DNA of 64,000 nt from Saccharomonospora amisosensis (GCF_011761185.1 NZ_JAAOYM010000001.1:372001-436000); one strand, 5' to 3'; shown: positions 24,348 through 33,116, counted from the first letter of the stretch. Numbers and translations: made by a program. Notes: a model not told the origin generated them from the sequence alone.

Positions 24348-25586
24348 TTAGGCCGTGAGCGGTTGTTTGATGCGTTGTTGGGCGCCGCCGTGCAGCGCCG
24401 GGTCGTAGGGCGTGCGGTTTTGCCAGCAGCGCCACATGACCCGGACCCAAGCGCGAGCCAGGATGCGGGTGGCGTGTGGGTGGTCCTTGCCGCTGGCGCG
24501 GGCACGGTCGTAGATGTCGGCGGCCCACGGGCTGCAGAAGCGGCTGTTGGCGGCGAAAGTGGTGATGGCCACGCGCAGGCGTTTGTTGCAGGCCCAGCGG
24601 AAGGACACGCCGCGTTGCTTGCCGGAGGCTTTGGTGACTGGGGTGATTCCGGCCAGTGCGGCGATGGCGTCGGGATGGTCGAACACCTCGCGGGCATCGC
24701 CCCATTCGGCCAGGATCTGGGCGGCGTTGATGGTGCCAGCGCGGGGGAAGGACCGGAACACCTCGCCGTCGGGATGGGTATCCATCCGCTCGGTGATCGA
24801 GCGGTCCAGCGCTTTGATCGCCGTGTTGAGGGCGGTGAGTACGCCGACCTGGGCCAGCACGGCGTCACGGATGCCCTCGCAGGTGGTGGGGTCGGTCGTG
24901 CCGCCCGGTGCCGAGCGCAAGCGAGCGAGCAGGACCGCGGCGGGCTTCTTACCCGAGTAGCCCTGTTTGGCGCAGAAGGCGGCCAGCCGCTTCTCGGTGA
25001 GGCTGGCGGCCGAAGCGGCGGTCGGGTACCTGGTGAGGAAGGCCAGGGCGATCGCGGACTCGATGTTGGCGAATACGGCCTTGGCGCCAGGCCAGTGGGC
25101 ATCCAGCAGCGCGGCGAGCTGGTTGACCGCGGCCACCCGGGCCTCGACCAGCTCAGTCCGGGCGCGGACCACGGTGCGCACTGCCTTGGTGTGACCGGAC
25201 AACGGCGGGGCGGGGCGCAGCCGGTGGATGCGCACCCGCAGGTAGTCGGCGATCACGTGCGCGTCGCCGGGATCGGACTTGGCGCCGGAGAGGACCTCGG
25301 ACTCGCGCCAGGTCTTGATCGCGTTGGGCTTGACCGGCATCACCGGGTGCCCGGCCTCCAGCAGCGCGTCGACCAATCGGCCGTCCGGACGCTCGATCGC
25401 GACCGGCATGTCCTCCGGCTCGGCGTGCTTGTCCAGCCGGGCGGCCAGACCGGTGAAGCCGGCGGCGGTGTGGTCGATGGTGAACGCGGCGACCTTGCGG
25501 CCGTCCCGGTCCAGCACGCACACGGCGTGCTCGGCCGCTGCCCAGTCGATCCCGACAAAGAACAACGGCCCGTCATGCTGCGGCAA
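24348..25586 (-). CDS. IS110-family transposase (DEDD recombinase)
   Basis: A 412-residue RNA-guided recombinase of the IS110 type. The RuvC-like DEDD residues are present in FVGIDWAAAEH, VAIERPDG and SGAKSDPGDAHVIADYLR; the C-terminal Tnp domain contains LAGITPVTKASGK with the nucleophilic Ser and WACNKRLRVAI. The start is probably TTG at 25586, after AGGAAGG with normal spacing; the frame is open to ATG 25730, which would run through the noncoding end. No frameshift or stop is seen, so the element looks active. It is antisense to the Tad operon. Confidence 0.88.
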   Translation of the reverse strand: MPQHDGPLFFVGIDWAAAEHAVCVLDRDGRKVAAFTIDHTAAGFTGLAARLDKHAEPEDMPVAIERPDGRLVDALLEAGHPVMPVKPNAIKTWRESEVLSGAKSDPGDAHVIADYLRVRIHRLRPAPPLSGHTKAVRTVVRARTELVEARVAAVNQLAALLDAHWPGAKAVFANIESAIALAFLTRYPTAASAASLTEKRLAAFCAKQGYSGKKPAAVLLARLRSAPGGTTDPTTCEGIRDAVLAQVGVLTALNTAIKALDRSITERMDTHPDGEVFRSFPRAGTINAAQILAEWGDAREVFDHPDAIAALAGITPVTKASGKQRGVSFRWACNKRLRVAITTFAANSRFCSPWAADIYDRARASGKDHPHATRILARAWVRVMWRCWQNRTPYDPALHGGAQQRIKQPLTA

Positions 25587-25833
25587 CTGTGTCGCCTTCC
25601 TGCTCGCACGGGGCAGTGGCCAGGCGGAGGCGAGGGAACCGACAGCAGAGTGGTCACTAACCGGCGCTCTACGGCGCGTCCCTTTGTCATCGCTTCGCGG
25701 TTCCGGAGAAGCCGGGGACGGCAGTGTCATGCAAGCCCACGAGGGGCGACCGAACCAGGCCGTCACCCCGGCTTCCGCCTGGTTCCTACCACATCCGCCG
25801 TTCTGGCGTCTGCACGGAAGAGAGTGCACTAGT
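25587..25833 (-). ncRNA. Noncoding end of IS110, candidate bridge RNA region
   Basis: IS110-group elements encode a bridge RNA in the noncoding end upstream of the transposase, which specifies target and donor DNA. Here this end is about 245 bases and contains a perfect 9-bp stem GAACCAGGC (25752-25760) / GCCTGGTTC (25777-25785) with a 16-base loop, plus TGCAC (25811-25815)/GTGCA (25824-25828). A GTCATG at 25725-25730 is complementary to CATGAC at the insertion site but is short enough to be chance. RNA limits are not defined. Confidence 0.45.
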
Positions 25834-26041
25834 GACCGGGCTGAAAACGCTGCTACGGCGTGACATCTCACGACTGAGAGCTCTCGACGGACCGGACGAG
25901 GGCATGAGTACCGCCGAATATGCCATCGGCACGATTGCCGCGGCGGCGTTCGCCGCGGTGTTGTACGGCATCGTAACCGGCGATTCGATCGTCTCCGCGC
26001 TGACGTCTCTAGTTGAACGCGCGTTGGCCGTGGAGTTCTGA
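25832..26041 (+). CDS. flp: Flp-type pilin (DUF4244), start codon altered by IS110
   Basis: A 69-residue pilin precursor like Rv3656c. A basic leader (KTLLRRDISRLRALDGPDEG) precedes the processing site and the helix GMSTAEYAIGTIAAAAF, with the conserved Glu five residues into the mature part as in Flp pilins. Translation probably starts at GTG 25832, preceded by GGAAGAGAG supplied by the IS110 end. The ancestral ATG seems to be at 24315 on the other side of the element, since ATGAC there would read straight into CGGGCTGAAA here. Overlaps the TadE-like gene by one base (TGATG). Confidence 0.8.
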   Translation: MTGLKTLLRRDISRLRALDGPDEGMSTAEYAIGTIAAAAFAAVLYGIVTGDSIVSALTSLVERALAVEF

Positions 26042-26445
26042 TGTGGTTCACGATGCCGCATGTCGCGGGTGCGTCCGGATGGGTGGGCCAGCGGGACCGG
26101 GGCGCGGTCACGGTTGAAGCTGCCATGGCGTTGTGTTCGCTCGTACTGGTCTTCGGGGCAGTCCTGAGCGGGGTCGCCGCGGCCACTGACCACCTGCGTT
26201 GTGCTGACGCAGCGAGTGAAGCCGCACGGATGCTCTCGCGTGGTGATCGAGAGCGGGCCGAGGAGGCGGTGCGGCTGCTGGCTCCGGACGGAGCGCAGTT
26301 GGACGTCGAGCAGCGAGGTCGGGAGATCGCGGTCGCTGTGCGTGCGGACGCGGCCGGTGGCCTGTTGCCAGGTGTCGATGTTCGGGCCGAAGCGCATTCG
26401 GAGGCGGAACCCGGAGTCGAGGTAGTGGGCGATGCGGGCCGGTAG
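26041..26445 (+). CDS. TadE-like minor pilin
   Basis: A 134-residue TadE-family pseudopilin (Rv3655c-like). A short head ends in RDRGAVTVEAAMALCSLVLVFGAVLSG: the GAVTVEAA site with Glu five residues after the cleavage Gly-Ala and a membrane helix. The mature part is mostly soluble and acidic near its end. Start ATG shares its A with the pilin stop, and the gene overlaps the next one by 14 bases, so the three are one translational unit. Confidence 0.82.
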   Translation: MWFTMPHVAGASGWVGQRDRGAVTVEAAMALCSLVLVFGAVLSGVAAATDHLRCADAASEAARMLSRGDRERAEEAVRLLAPDGAQLDVEQRGREIAVAVRADAAGGLLPGVDVRAEAHSEAEPGVEVVGDAGR

Positions 26446-26809
26446 CCGTCCTCGGGACGGGGGAATTGCGACGGTGTGGGCCGCGATCGCCGTCGTGGGC
26501 CTGATGGTCGTGGCGTACGTGGTTTGGCTGCTCGGCGGGGCGATGCTGGCACGCCACCGGGCGGGCGGTGCGGCCGACCTGGCCGCGCTGGCGGCGGCGG
26601 GGCATGCCGATCGTGGTGTCGCGCAAGCCTGTGCGCACGCTCGGCAGGTCACCGACCGGATGCATGGTGCGCTAAAGGAATGCCGACTCGACGGTTGGGA
26701 CGCGCTCGTGGTGGTCGAGTTGACCCCGCCGGGCCCGCTCCAGCCGCTCGGCCTGGCCACTGGGCGAGCAAGGGCCGGGCCGGTGGACGGTCATGACACC
26801 AACGGATGA
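26432..26809 (+). CDS. TadE/TadG-like secretion-locus protein (Rv3654c type)
   Basis: A 125-residue protein with RDGGIATVWAAIAVVGLMVVAYVVWLLGGAMLARHRAGGAADLAALAAA near its start: a TadE/TadG-type N-terminal membrane helix followed by the conserved RAGGAADLAALAAA segment. Two cysteines (VAQACAHA and LKECRLD) may pair outside. It closes the Tad operon. Actinobacterial versions are exported together with the pilin; a precise role is not known. Confidence 0.78.
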   Translation: MRAGSRPRDGGIATVWAAIAVVGLMVVAYVVWLLGGAMLARHRAGGAADLAALAAAGHADRGVAQACAHARQVTDRMHGALKECRLDGWDALVVVELTPPGPLQPLGLATGRARAGPVDGHDTNG

Positions 26810-27153
26810 AGGCAACTTACTGACCGGTCGGCCGGAGCGGTGGCCGGCGAGCAGCGGTCGTTCGCGTGCGGTGAACGGCATCGGCTCTATCCGGCGAACC
26901 CAACAGCGTCACATCGGCCCAGGTGTGCGACCCGGCCAAAGGTCCGGCGACGCCGGCTATCCGCAGTCGAACCCGGTCACAGCGACGACGATCGACAAAG
27001 CTGTTTCAGTCCGGCCGTTGTGTTCGTGCTCACTCATCGTCCAGTGATTACCGGTTGTCGAGTGGCGCTGTTGGTGAGCCTGCAACTTGCCGTTAAGTGA
27101 AGTGTGCACCGCGGCAGAGGCGGTGGAGGGTTCTGAGGAGGCTCGAGAAAGAC
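26810..27153. other. Gene-free interval after the Tad operon
   Basis: The 344 bases between the last Tad gene and the Prim-Pol-like gene show no convincing coding frame, no strong hairpin and no recognised regulator site. It presumably holds the end of the Tad transcript and the promoter of the following gene. Confidence 0.5.
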
Positions 27154-27795
27154 ATGTTGGACACGGAGTGGCCGGACAGCTGGCGCGGCGCCTTTCGCAT
27201 CGAACTACGGGCGGAGGCGATCGGCTTGGCGTGGCGAGGCTGGCCGGTGCTCCCAGGTACGTACCCGGAAGGCGGTGACAGCTCAAAGCCCTCCGGAGGC
27301 TGGATTATGCCGACTCCGGCGCACGAGGACTGGCACAAGCGGCTAGGTGCACACCCGCAGCAGGTCGCGGCGTGGTGGACCGGCAGGCCCTACAGCCTGC
27401 TGGTGGCCACGGGCACGATGGTGGATGCCGTCGAGGTGGACGGCAGGCTCGGCAAGCGGGCGGCCAAGCTGCTCCGCGCCACGGGACAGCCCGCCCCGAT
27501 CGTGGCGATGCCGAACGGCAGGTGGCTGTTCCTGACCACTTCGGCCGAAGGTGTGCCGGGGATTCTGGCGGAGCACGATGACGTCAGGTGGCACGGCGAG
27601 GGAAGTTGGGTCCCACTCCCACCGACCCCGTTCGAGCACGGCGTGGTGCATTGGCGCGTCAAGCCGGAGATCTGGGGTTGGCGCCTTCCCACTGCGGGAA
27701 CCGTGCATAACGTGCTGGTGCGAGCGTTGCTGGGGGAGTCTGCCGAGCAGCCTTCCGCTCAGCCGGTTTTCGCGGCGGGGTCCTCGGCAGCATGA
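27154..27795 (+). CDS. Bifunctional primase-polymerase (Prim-Pol)-like protein
   Basis: A 213-residue protein resembling the Prim-Pol (AEP) fold found in actinobacterial chromosomes and plasmids. Visible family landmarks are AEAIGLAWRGWPVLPGTYP near the start, SGGWIMPTPAHEDWHKRLG, AWWTGRPYSLLVATGTMVDAVEVDG and VAMPNGRWLFLTTSA. The acidic pair of canonical polymerases (DxD) is reduced to DAVEVDG, so catalytic competence is doubtful. ATG at 27154 is chosen from the AGAAAG and GAGGAGG upstream. Its last 37 bases overlap the convergent helicase gene. It may be a domesticated plasmid remnant; function unknown. Confidence 0.65.
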   Translation: MLDTEWPDSWRGAFRIELRAEAIGLAWRGWPVLPGTYPEGGDSSKPSGGWIMPTPAHEDWHKRLGAHPQQVAAWWTGRPYSLLVATGTMVDAVEVDGRLGKRAAKLLRATGQPAPIVAMPNGRWLFLTTSAEGVPGILAEHDDVRWHGEGSWVPLPPTPFEHGVVHWRVKPEIWGWRLPTAGTVHNVLVRALLGESAEQPSAQPVFAAGSSAA

Positions 27796-30167
27796 ACCAC
27801 GGAGTGACCGTACCGGGCGTCGTCGCCGCCGTTCAGCGCCCCGAGCACGATGTCCAGTACGGTCACCGCTCCTGCCTTGTCCAGCGGTTCGTTGCCGTTC
27901 CCGCACTTGGGCGACTGAACGCAGGACGGGCAACCAGCCGGGCACGCACAGGCGATGATGGCCTCTCGCGTCGCGGCCAACCATGGGGCGAGCGCGGAGA
28001 ATCCGCGATCGGCGAATCCCGCACCCCCGGGATGCCCATCGTGCACGAACACCGTTGCCTCCCCGGTGTCGGCGTGCAACGCGGTGGACACCCCGCCGAT
28101 GTCCCAACGGTCGCACGTCGCGAACAGCGGTAGCAGGCCGATCGCCGCGTGCTCGGCGGCATGCAGGGCGCCGGGGATCCGCGCCGGTTCGAGACCGGCG
28201 CACCCCGGTGCCCTGTCGTCTCCGCTCAACAGGGCGTCGCTGATCGTGTACCAGACAGCACGGGTTCGCAGCACACGTTCGGGCAGGTCCAACGGTACGT
28301 GGTCGATGACTTCCCCCGATGGCAGTCGGCGCAGGTAGCCGACGACTTGTGAGGTTACCGCCACCTCGCCGAGGCCGACCGTCACGCCGCCGTAGGCCTG
28401 CTTGTGCACGGTGTCCAGCACGGCGATGTCCACCACCTCGCGGGCCGAGGTGTTCCATTCCGGGTCCTCGGCGTGCACCAGAGCCAGGCCGCTTTCAAGG
28501 TCCAGCTCGTCCACCACGTACGACGATCCCTGGTGCAGGTACACCGCCCCGGGGTGCACCGTGTGACACGCCCCGCCCGGGTCGACGGTGCCAAGCAGCC
28601 GCGAGGTATCCGCCTCCACGACCGCGACCTGTTCGCCGCCCGACCCTCTGATGTCCACTTCGTGCTGCGGACGGTCCCTCGATGTCCAGTACCAGCCACT
28701 CGGTCGCCGCCTCAGCATTCGATCGGCCACGAGGTCGTCGACCACCTCCCTGGCCACTTCACCGCCGAACGCGTCCAACTCCTCGGCCTTCAGCGGCAGT
28801 TCGGCGGCGGCGCACGCGAGCTGCGGCGCCAGCACGTAAGGGTTGGCCGGATCCAGCACCGTCGTCTCCACCGGCCGCTCCAGCAGCGCCGAAGGGTGGT
28901 GCACCAGGTAGGTGTCCAGCGGGTCGTCCCTGGCGACGAACAACACGAGCGCGTCGTCCCCTGCTCGTCCCGCCCTGCCCGACTGCTGCCAAAACGATGC
29001 CAACGTGCCCGGATACCCGGCTAACACCACCGCGTCCAGCCCCGCGATGTCCACACCGAGTTCCAGCGCGTTGGTCGTTGCCACGCCGAGCAACTCACCG
29101 GACAGCAGCGCTGCTTCCAACGCCCTCCGCTCCTCAGGAAGGTAGCCCGCACGGTATGCGGCGACCCGTCCGCTGAGCTCGGCATCCACTTCCGTCAGTA
29201 TTCGTTTGGCGCCGAGCGAGGTCAGCTCCGCACCACGCCTGGAACGGACGAACGCCAGTGTCCGTGCTCCTTCGACGACCAAATCGGCAAGGATTCGGGC
29301 AGCTTCGGCGCCAGCCGAGCGCCGCACCGGCGCGCCGTTCTCGCCAGCGAGTTCGTCCAGCAGCGGCGGTTCCCACAGTGCCACCGTTCTCGCACCGCGA
29401 GGCGAGGCGTCATCCACCACGGCGGCGGCAGGCGCGCCGGTGAGCAGGGCGGCGAACTCGGCGGGTTGGGCAGTGGTGGCGGAAGCGAGCACGAAGACGG
29501 GGTCTGCACCGTAGTGCCGTGCGACGCGGCGCAGCCTGCGCAGCAGCAGCGCGACATGTGAGCCGAACACGCCACGGTAGCCATGGCACTCGTCGACGAC
29601 GACGTAAGTGAGCTTGCGGAAGAACCGTGCCCAGCGGGCATGGGTCGAGAGCACGCCGCGATGCAGCATGTCCGGGTTGGTGAACACCCACCTGGCATGG
29701 TCACGAACCCAGTTCCGCTCCGGTATCGGCGTGTCACCGTCGTAGGAGGCGGGCCGGATGCCGTCGAGACCCATGGACCGGACGGAACGCAGTTGGTCGG
29801 CGCCGAGTGCCTTGGTGGGCGCCAGGTACAACGCGGTGGCTTTCGGGTCTTCCAGCAGGCTCGACAGCACTGGCAGCTGGTAGGCCATCGACTTGCCGGA
29901 CGCGGTTCCGGTGGAGATCACGACATCGTGGCCGGACCAGGCGAGTGAGGCCGCCTCCACCTGATGCGTCCACGGGCGTTCCACCCCGCTGCGCCGAAGC
30001 GCCTCCACGACATCGGCGCACGCCCACTCGGGCCAGCTCGCGTGGCGCGGCAGCCGCTCGGGCAGGTGAGCGACGTGGGTAACGGGATTGCGTTCGTCAG
30101 GTATGCCCGCCGTCACCCGGCTCAGCAACTGCTCGGCCGTCAGACGCCGCAGGCGCGGTCCGCTCAT
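27759..30167 (-). CDS. DEAD/DEAH-box helicase with DUF1998, MrfA-like
   Basis: An 802-residue superfamily 2 helicase corresponding to Rv3649. Walker A STGTASGKSMAYQLP, the DEAH box VVDECHGY, and motif VI QQSGRAGRAG are intact. The C-terminal DUF1998 domain (about 600-780) ends with the four-Cys cluster ACPAGCPSCVQSPKCGN, the arrangement of Bacillus MrfA, which acts in repair of mitomycin C damage. A DNA-repair role is therefore likely. ATG start at 30167 with a weak ribosome site. No LexA box was seen upstream. Confidence 0.9.
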   Translation of the reverse strand: MSGPRLRRLTAEQLLSRVTAGIPDERNPVTHVAHLPERLPRHASWPEWACADVVEALRRSGVERPWTHQVEAASLAWSGHDVVISTGTASGKSMAYQLPVLSSLLEDPKATALYLAPTKALGADQLRSVRSMGLDGIRPASYDGDTPIPERNWVRDHARWVFTNPDMLHRGVLSTHARWARFFRKLTYVVVDECHGYRGVFGSHVALLLRRLRRVARHYGADPVFVLASATTAQPAEFAALLTGAPAAAVVDDASPRGARTVALWEPPLLDELAGENGAPVRRSAGAEAARILADLVVEGARTLAFVRSRRGAELTSLGAKRILTEVDAELSGRVAAYRAGYLPEERRALEAALLSGELLGVATTNALELGVDIAGLDAVVLAGYPGTLASFWQQSGRAGRAGDDALVLFVARDDPLDTYLVHHPSALLERPVETTVLDPANPYVLAPQLACAAAELPLKAEELDAFGGEVAREVVDDLVADRMLRRRPSGWYWTSRDRPQHEVDIRGSGGEQVAVVEADTSRLLGTVDPGGACHTVHPGAVYLHQGSSYVVDELDLESGLALVHAEDPEWNTSAREVVDIAVLDTVHKQAYGGVTVGLGEVAVTSQVVGYLRRLPSGEVIDHVPLDLPERVLRTRAVWYTISDALLSGDDRAPGCAGLEPARIPGALHAAEHAAIGLLPLFATCDRWDIGGVSTALHADTGEATVFVHDGHPGGAGFADRGFSALAPWLAATREAIIACACPAGCPSCVQSPKCGNGNEPLDKAGAVTVLDIVLGALNGGDDARYGHSVVHAAEDPAAKTG

Positions 30168-30708
30168 CGTGAGCCGTCCCGTGATCCGGATGGCGCCCCG
30201 TAAGCGGCGAGACCGGTGTGAACGTCGACTGTTGGGCGACCTCCAGCACGCACAGCGTGCGTCCCTACCACACGGAGTGATGTCGCCGCAGTGAGCATGG
30301 ACACGGCGACGGTCCAGGGCGCGCTGTGTGTGGGGGACATGCCCGAAAGGGTCGCCATACTACGGGTTCCGCGAGCACCGAGGCGTACCCCCGCGGCAAA
30401 CACGCTGGACCACTTGCTGGGCGCGGTTTCCCTGGTGGAGCGCTCGCGTGCGGCGACCCCAGCGAAAGCCTCGACCATCACGAGTCCGAGCTTCGCACAC
30501 GGCTCCGACAGCGTCACGAATCACCCGAGGTGAGCGGATTCACACGGGTGTCCGTCGTGTCCGGCCTGGGACGGCTTGCCGGGCGCAGTCGCACTACCAA
30601 TAGACTTCGCCGAACCACACCTTTAGTGGTGTAGATCCCAATGTCAGCGTCGGCACAGTGGTCAGCCCGCACCGGCGCTGGCAACAGGCGACGTTACCAG
30701 GAGGACGA
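30168..30708. other. 541-base gap between helicase and hppA
   Basis: This gap separates divergent genes. An 80-codon frame at 30291-30533 (GTG start) has only moderate third-position G/C bias and no recognisable domain, so I do not call it a gene. The right end holds the hppA promoter and a leader with ACCAC (30614-30618)/GTGGT (30626-30630). In mycobacteria a cold-shock gene lies near here; none is seen. Confidence 0.5.
30576..30606 (+). promoter_or_regulatory. Putative sigma-70-type promoter of hppA
   Basis: TTGCCG (30576-30581) and TAGACT (30601-30606) with a 19-base spacer lie about 100 bases upstream of the hppA start. Confidence 0.4.
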
Positions 30709-32988
30709 ATGTCCCGGCACTTCCTCGCGGAGAGCTCGATCGAGCTCTCCGGAGGTGACTACGGCATCGTGGCCGTGGTCGCCGTGGTCGCCCTTGCAGC
30801 ACTGGTCATCGGGTATCTCCTGCTCAGAGAGGTTCTGGCGGCAGGCCAGGGCACCGAGAAGATGCAGGAGATCGCGAAGGCGGTGCAGGAAGGCGCGGCT
30901 GCCTATCTCAACCGGCAGCGGAAAACGCTCGCCATCTTCGGCGTTATCGTGTTTCTCCTGCTGTTCGCACTTCCCGCCGATGACTGGAACGAGGCCATCG
31001 GGCGTTCGGTGTTCTTCCTCATCGGCGCGGTCTTCTCGTTCTCGATCGGTTATCTGGGTATGTGGCTCGCGACCAGGGCCAATGTGCGGGTGGCCGCGGC
31101 AGCGCGCGAGCCCGCCGGTCGGGAAAAGGCGATGCGGATCGCGTTCCGCACCGGTGGTGTCGTCGGCATGTTCACGGTGGGGCTGGGCCTCTTCGGTGCC
31201 TCGGTAGTGGTGCTCGTCTACACCGGTCAGGCTCCCAAGGTCCTCGAGGGCTTCGGTTTCGGCGCGGCGCTGATCGCGATGTTCATGAGGGTTGGTGGCG
31301 GGATCTTCACCAAGGCCGCCGACGTCGGCGCCGACCTCGTCGGCAAGGTCGAGCAGAACATCCCCGAGGACGACCCGCGCAACGCAGCGACCATCGCGGA
31401 CAACGTCGGTGACAACGTGGGCGACTGCGCCGGTATGGCGGCCGACCTGTTCGAGTCCTACGCGGTGACGCTGGTGGCGGCGCTCATCCTGGGCAGCGCG
31501 GCCTTCAGCGCCTCGGGTGCCGGGTTGGTCTTCCCGCTCATCATCCCGGCGATCGGCGTCATCACCGCCGTGATCGGTATCTACATCACCAGGGCGAGGG
31601 CGGGCGAGAGCGGCCTGACCACGATCAACCGCTCCTTCTACATCTCCGCGGTCATCTCGGCGGTGCTGTCGGCGATCGCCGCGTTCGTGTTCCTGCCCGA
31701 CTCCTTCGACGGCGCCGAGGGCAACCCGGCCGTCATCGCCACCGTGTCGGTGATCATCGGTATCGCTCTGGCGGGCGTGATCCTGTGGCTCACCGGCTAC
31801 TACACCGGCACGGAGCACAAGCCGGTCAAGGACGTCGGCAAGACCTCGGAGACCGGTGCGGCCACTGTCATCCTTTCGGGTATCTCCGTCGGCTTCGAGT
31901 CGGCCGTGTTCACCGCACTCGTGGTGGGTGCCGCCGTGTACGGCGCCTACCTGCTCGGCGGCGCGGTAGCGTTGTTCGCCGTCGCGCTCGCGGGCACCGG
32001 GTTGCTCACCACGGTGGGCGTGATCGTCGCGATGGACACCTTCGGCCCGGTCTCCGACAACGCGCAGGGCATCGCCGAGATGTCCGGCGACCTCGAAGAG
32101 GGCGAGGGCGTGCAGATCCTCACCGAACTCGACGCGGTCGGCAACACAACCAAGGCGATCACCAAGGGCATCGCGATCTCTACGGCGGTGCTGGCGGCAA
32201 CCGCGCTGTTCGGTTCCTACTCTGACGCGATCATGCGGGCGCTCGCGGACGTCAACGCCTCGCTCGGTGAGGTGGGCGACTCCTTCATCGATCGGATCAT
32301 CGAGCCGAACACGCTCGTCGGCGTCGTGATCGGTGCGGCCGTGGTGTTCCTGTTCTCGGGACTGGCCATCAACGCCGTGTCCAGGGCCGCCGGCGCCGTG
32401 GTCTACGAGGTGCGCCGTCAGTTCCGCGACATTCCGGGAATCATGGAGGGCACCACCCGCCCGGAGTACGGCAGGGTCGTGGACATCGTCACCCGAGACT
32501 CGCTGCGGGAGCTGGCCACGCCCGGTCTGCTTGCCGTGTTCGCGCCCATCGCGGTCGGTTTCGGCCTCGGCACGGGAGCACTTGCGGGCTATCTCGGTGG
32601 CGCGATCGCTACCGGCATGCTGATGGCGGTGTTTCTCGCCAACTCCGGTGGCGCGTGGGACAACGCGAAGAAGCTGGTTGAGGACGGCCACCACGGTGGC
32701 AAGAACTCCGAGGCCCACGCCGCGACAGTGATCGGTGACACCGTCGGTGACCCGTTCAAGGACACAGCGGGCCCGGCGATCAACCCGCTGCTGAAGGTGA
32801 TGAACCTCGTTTCGCTGCTGATCGCCCCGGCGGTTGTGCAGTTCACGGTCGGGCCGGATGCCTCGGTGGGCGTCAGGCTGGCGATCTCGCTGGTCGCCGT
32901 GGCGGTGATCGTGGTCGCCATCGTGGTCTCGAAGCGGCGCGGCAGCGTGATGACGCAGGCGCCCGCGGAGCAGTCCACCAACGCGTGA
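30709..32988 (+). CDS. hppA: K+-independent H+-translocating membrane pyrophosphatase
   Basis: A 759-residue membrane pyrophosphatase that couples PPi hydrolysis to proton export. Catalytic motifs are complete: FTKAADVGADLVGKVEQNIPEDDPRN-type segment (near 31310-31380), GDNVGDCAGMAADLFESYA, DTFGPVSDNAQGIAEMSG and GDTVGDPFKDTAGPAIN. The determinant GNTTKAITKG carries Lys after GNTT, the signature of the K+-independent class. About sixteen membrane segments. ATG at 30709 follows AGGAGGACGA. Monocistronic with its own hairpin downstream. Confidence 0.96.
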   Translation: MSRHFLAESSIELSGGDYGIVAVVAVVALAALVIGYLLLREVLAAGQGTEKMQEIAKAVQEGAAAYLNRQRKTLAIFGVIVFLLLFALPADDWNEAIGRSVFFLIGAVFSFSIGYLGMWLATRANVRVAAAAREPAGREKAMRIAFRTGGVVGMFTVGLGLFGASVVVLVYTGQAPKVLEGFGFGAALIAMFMRVGGGIFTKAADVGADLVGKVEQNIPEDDPRNAATIADNVGDNVGDCAGMAADLFESYAVTLVAALILGSAAFSASGAGLVFPLIIPAIGVITAVIGIYITRARAGESGLTTINRSFYISAVISAVLSAIAAFVFLPDSFDGAEGNPAVIATVSVIIGIALAGVILWLTGYYTGTEHKPVKDVGKTSETGAATVILSGISVGFESAVFTALVVGAAVYGAYLLGGAVALFAVALAGTGLLTTVGVIVAMDTFGPVSDNAQGIAEMSGDLEEGEGVQILTELDAVGNTTKAITKGIAISTAVLAATALFGSYSDAIMRALADVNASLGEVGDSFIDRIIEPNTLVGVVIGAAVVFLFSGLAINAVSRAAGAVVYEVRRQFRDIPGIMEGTTRPEYGRVVDIVTRDSLRELATPGLLAVFAPIAVGFGLGTGALAGYLGGAIATGMLMAVFLANSGGAWDNAKKLVEDGHHGGKNSEAHAATVIGDTVGDPFKDTAGPAINPLLKVMNLVSLLIAPAVVQFTVGPDASVGVRLAISLVAVAVIVVAIVVSKRRGSVMTQAPAEQSTNA

Positions 32989-32996
32989 GTGAAGGC

Positions 32997-33027
32997 GGTC
33001 GGGCCCGGCGGCCGGTCGGGCCCGACC
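32997..33027 (+). terminator. Hairpin after hppA
   Basis: Perfect 10-bp arms GGTCGGGCCC (32997-33006) and GGGCCCGACC (33018-33027) with an 11-base loop, starting nine bases after the stop; no U tract. Confidence 0.65.
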
Positions 33028-33116
33028 AACCACACGCGGATTTGCATGGTTTCGACGCAGCGGTACGGTCGCACAGGGTTACCTGACACTGCGTCGGTTC
33101 TTTCGGAGGTGTGGGC

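Larger units (their letters stand above)
24318..25833 (-). mobile_element. IS110-family insertion sequence
   Basis: A single-gene element of about 1.5 kb inserted in the Tad operon. Boundaries are inferred: the sequence TGAC occurs both at 24316-24319 (within ATGAC, the expected pilin start) and at 25833-25836 (within GTGAC), consistent with a short core shared by both junctions and no other target duplication, as usual for IS110. Near the transposase-stop end there is a 6-bp inverted repeat TGACAC/GTGTCA with a five-base loop (24316-24332). The opposite end holds about 245 noncoding bases. Confidence 0.75.

Noticed and set aside
25587-25730. Longer IS110 transposase starting at ATG 25730
   Set aside because: The extra residues are not like the IS110 N-terminus, which normally begins a few residues before FVGIDWA; TTG 25586 has a better ribosome site.
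25724-25831. Extended start of the pilin gene upstream of GTG 25832
   Set aside because: The added residues fall within the IS110 noncoding end and do not look like a pilin leader; GTG 25832 fits the leader length.
23889-25832. Open frame of 647 codons on the plus strand across tadC and the IS element
   Set aside because: It runs antisense to the IS110 transposase and out of frame with tadC; no domain, and composition follows from GC-rich codon bias of the real genes.
30291-30533. 80-codon frame between the helicase and hppA genes
   Set aside because: Third-position bias is lower than in real neighbours, no ribosome site or domain; kept only as a note in the gap entry.
30694-33033. Open frame of 779 codons antisense to hppA
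   Set aside because: Shadow of the GC-biased hppA frame; Arg/His/Gly/Asp-rich with no recognisable family.
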